A DNA stretch of 64,000 nucleotides, from assembly GCA_022822545.1 (NCBI GenBank), contig JAJEBE010000057.1:157671-221670 (forward strand). Reading direction: 5' to 3'. This stretch comes from Anaerolineae bacterium. GTDB taxonomy: Bacteria; Chloroflexota; Anaerolineae; Aggregatilineales; Phototrophicaceae. Below, one piece after another: positions 62,391-64,000 of this stretch (position 1 is the first letter of the stretch; every line of letters starts with the position of its first letter). Below the pieces are notes generated by a model that did not search any database, was not told the DNA's origin, and saw nothing but the letters and a program-made list of their open reading frames with translations. Position numbers and translations under genes: made by a program.

Positions 62391-63806
62391 CTAGCCGCCA
62401 CCTTGGCAAGATACGCCAACTGTATTATACACCGGATCTTGCCGATCCCAAACAATCTGGTAGTCCCCCGCGTCAATGCTCACGTCCAGCGTGTAAGGGC
62501 CAAGCGGGAAGTCGTCGCCCTCTAGCCAGTCAAGCCGGAAGGGCGTGCCGCTATCAAGTTCCATCACTTCGGAATTCTCAAACTCGACCGGTTCGTCTTC
62601 GCCGGGGAAGGTGACATCAATGAGGATTTCGTCGTGACGATGACCGCCGGCGATCACCTGGAAGTTCGCCTCCCAATCGATTGCGAAGGCGGAGCAAGCG
62701 GTATCGCCTAATTCCATGCTCGCGCCGTCGGTCAAGTGGAATACCAGCCCGTCTTCCAAGTCCGGCGGCGGAAAGAGGCATGTTAGAGTAACCGTATTGT
62801 GTCGTTCCTGCTCTCGCAGCCATTGAAAGCGATAGGCGCTGTCGTCAATGTGGACGTCGAAGGTGTACCAGCCCATGGGGAAGCTTGGGCGCACGGCCCA
62901 TTCCGTCCGCGACGGCACGATCGTGCCGATATCCACATTGTAGCTGTGCGAGTGGTCCATCTTCAGCGCTTCGTCTTCGCCGGGCAGGTAGATATCGACC
63001 GACATCCGGTTCTGCCCGTGACCGTTGACGGCCAGGTTGAAATCGCCCTCAAAGCGGTCGTCGACCTGCACGCTGCAGTCCTTCTCGTCGATCCTGTACA
63101 GGGTCGCCGTCGACAGCACGGCCCTTACCTCGATATCGTCGTCCAGCGCCGGCGCCTCGGTCACGGCTTCGCTCGTCTCACTGTCATCTTCGTCAACTGC
63201 CTCCCGCCCAAGACAAGAGAGCGAGAGCGCATTCATTGAATCATCGCTGCGTCTCCACATGAATTTGTAGGTTTCGTCATCTATATGGACGTGAAAGAAA
63301 TAGTTGCCCAAGGGGAAGCTATCGCCGATCAGCACTTCGCGCCGAACCGGCGTGCCGCTCGCGAGCATGTCCGTATCGACATAATCCATTTCCACCGGTT
63401 CGCTTTCATCCGGAAGATAGACATCCAGGACCAAGCCATCCAGCCGGTAGCCGGCGATGAGAAAGGTGAAATTCTCATCGTACCAATCTTCCATCAGTAT
63501 GCTGCACTCGGGTTCGCCCCATTCATGCGACACCTTGTCGTAGAGCACCAGGACGTATTCCATTTCGTCTTCGGTAGGTGGATCGTCCAAACAGTCGAAG
63601 AATAGATTATCGAGCAGTTGAGACACACTGGTAAGCCCGTCAATATCCGACCGCATGATGTTCTCGTCACCGTATTCTTCTGTAAGCGCGTCGACCAACT
63701 CGCAGTTGTAAGCAATGCCATTGTTGTCGACATCTCGCCAATCCTGCGCCAGAAGCCCCGGCACGGCGATCAGAATCAACACAATAGCGCATAACAGTCT
63801 AATCAT
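62391..63806 (-). CDS. Secreted protein with AQDW/YNC N-terminal domain and three internal repeats
   Basis: The 471-residue protein has a signal peptide (about 1-20). A two-cysteine domain (residues 21-72, Cys35 and Cys72) resembles that of the protein at 8287-9474. Three repeats of about 97-100 residues follow (Cys101-Cys198, Cys244-Cys343, Cys371-Cys467). Each repeat starts and ends with Cys and contains VDxYLPxEDE, FPxGxYxFDVxID and Y.F.W.R. Disulfides within repeats are likely. Function unknown; the fold looks beta-sandwich-like. GGAGGGCG precedes ATG 63806. Confidence 0.8.
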   Translation of the reverse strand: MIRLLCAIVLILIAVPGLLAQDWRDVDNNGIAYNCELVDALTEEYGDENIMRSDIDGLTSVSQLLDNLFFDCLDDPPTEDEMEYVLVLYDKVSHEWGEPECSILMEDWYDENFTFLIAGYRLDGLVLDVYLPDESEPVEMDYVDTDMLASGTPVRREVLIGDSFPLGNYFFHVHIDDETYKFMWRRSDDSMNALSLSCLGREAVDEDDSETSEAVTEAPALDDDIEVRAVLSTATLYRIDEKDCSVQVDDRFEGDFNLAVNGHGQNRMSVDIYLPGEDEALKMDHSHSYNVDIGTIVPSRTEWAVRPSFPMGWYTFDVHIDDSAYRFQWLREQERHNTVTLTCLFPPPDLEDGLVFHLTDGASMELGDTACSAFAIDWEANFQVIAGGHRHDEILIDVTFPGEDEPVEFENSEVMELDSGTPFRLDWLEGDDFPLGPYTLDVSIDAGDYQIVWDRQDPVYNTVGVSCQGGG

Positions 63807-63866
63807 GTCGCCCTCCATAGCGTCGCCTTTAGACGGCGCCAATCCTATTTGCCGCCAAGCATAAGT

Positions 63867-63980
63867 TTATTCGGCGAAGCGCGCAACGAGGTCGCCAATT
63901 TCGTAGGGAAAACGGCGGCGGACGGGCGCTATCGTAGGCGAGTCTTGCAGCCGCACGACGGTGGCGCGCGCGCCACCCAT
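63867..63980 (-). CDS. Possible 37-residue peptide at the window edge
   Basis: On the minus strand an ATG opens a 37-codon frame (MGGARATVVRLQDSPT.. to DLVARFAE) ending 60 bp before the start of the secreted protein gene. In-frame stops lie upstream, so it is not the tail of a longer gene in this frame. Coding status is doubtful. Confidence 0.2.
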   Translation of the reverse strand: MGGARATVVRLQDSPTIAPVRRRFPYEIGDLVARFAE

Positions 63981-64000
63981 CGGTTACTATTCGCTCATTT

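Overview
The window is about 60% GC and gene-dense. It carries a mix of bacterial families that I would expect from an uncultured Chloroflexota (Anaerolineae-like) genome: a form II CoxL-type molybdenum hydroxylase, MDR dehydrogenase, GH116, class I fructose-bisphosphate aldolase, RecD2, PlsY, short dispersed intergenic hairpins and many TTG/GTG starts. No 16S rRNA or ribosomal protein lies in the window, so the phylum is an inference. One RNA gene is clear, a tRNA-Leu(UAA).

Layout. 0-8 kb: the end of a di-haem peroxidase, a cyclase-family hydrolase, a metallophosphoesterase, a MetX-like hydrolase, and a three-gene molybdenum hydroxylase operon (iron-sulfur, molybdopterin and FAD subunits). 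8-12.6 kb: a secreted SH3b/fibronectin protein, then a minus-strand set of zinc dehydrogenase, sulfite-oxidase-like protein and a carbamoylase-type hydrolase. 13-23 kb: two tandem MFS paralogues, Bax-inhibitor-1, Maf, a lone ABC binding protein, aldolase, an 8-TM protein of unknown function and a MOSC protein. 23-28 kb: GH116 glucosidase, polysaccharide deacetylase and a convergent GT2 glycosyltransferase.

28-37 kb is the accessory heart of the window. Two large secreted proteins (parallel beta-helix plus C-terminal LysM) lie in tandem with a duplicated upstream region. Between and beside them are a 129-residue orphan, a truncated N-terminus of an SbcD-like nuclease, and an intact SbcD-like nuclease. 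A low-GC three-gene island headed by a TIGR04255-family protein follows immediately. I regard this as the best candidate for an undescribed system.

37-43 kb is a sucrose/fructan utilisation locus: a LacI regulator divergent from a GH32 hydrolase, sugar-binding protein and two permeases, with a promoter and two LacI-type operators visible. 43-49 kb holds DinB-like, peptide deformylase, thermonuclease, an ABC exporter, tRNA-Leu and small membrane proteins.

49-57 kb is an incomplete HK97-type phage structural module on the minus strand (protease-capsid fusion, connector-like, two tail-like proteins). It is interleaved with a HicB-like antitoxin, an MFS exporter and a stand-alone TipAS drug-binding protein, and also contains a 10-bp phased repeat. 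No terminase, portal, integrase or lysis gene is present. 57-64 kb: RecD2, a VOC protein, methionine aminopeptidase, PlsY, and a secreted protein with three internal repeats whose N-terminal domain matches that of the SH3b protein at 8.3 kb.
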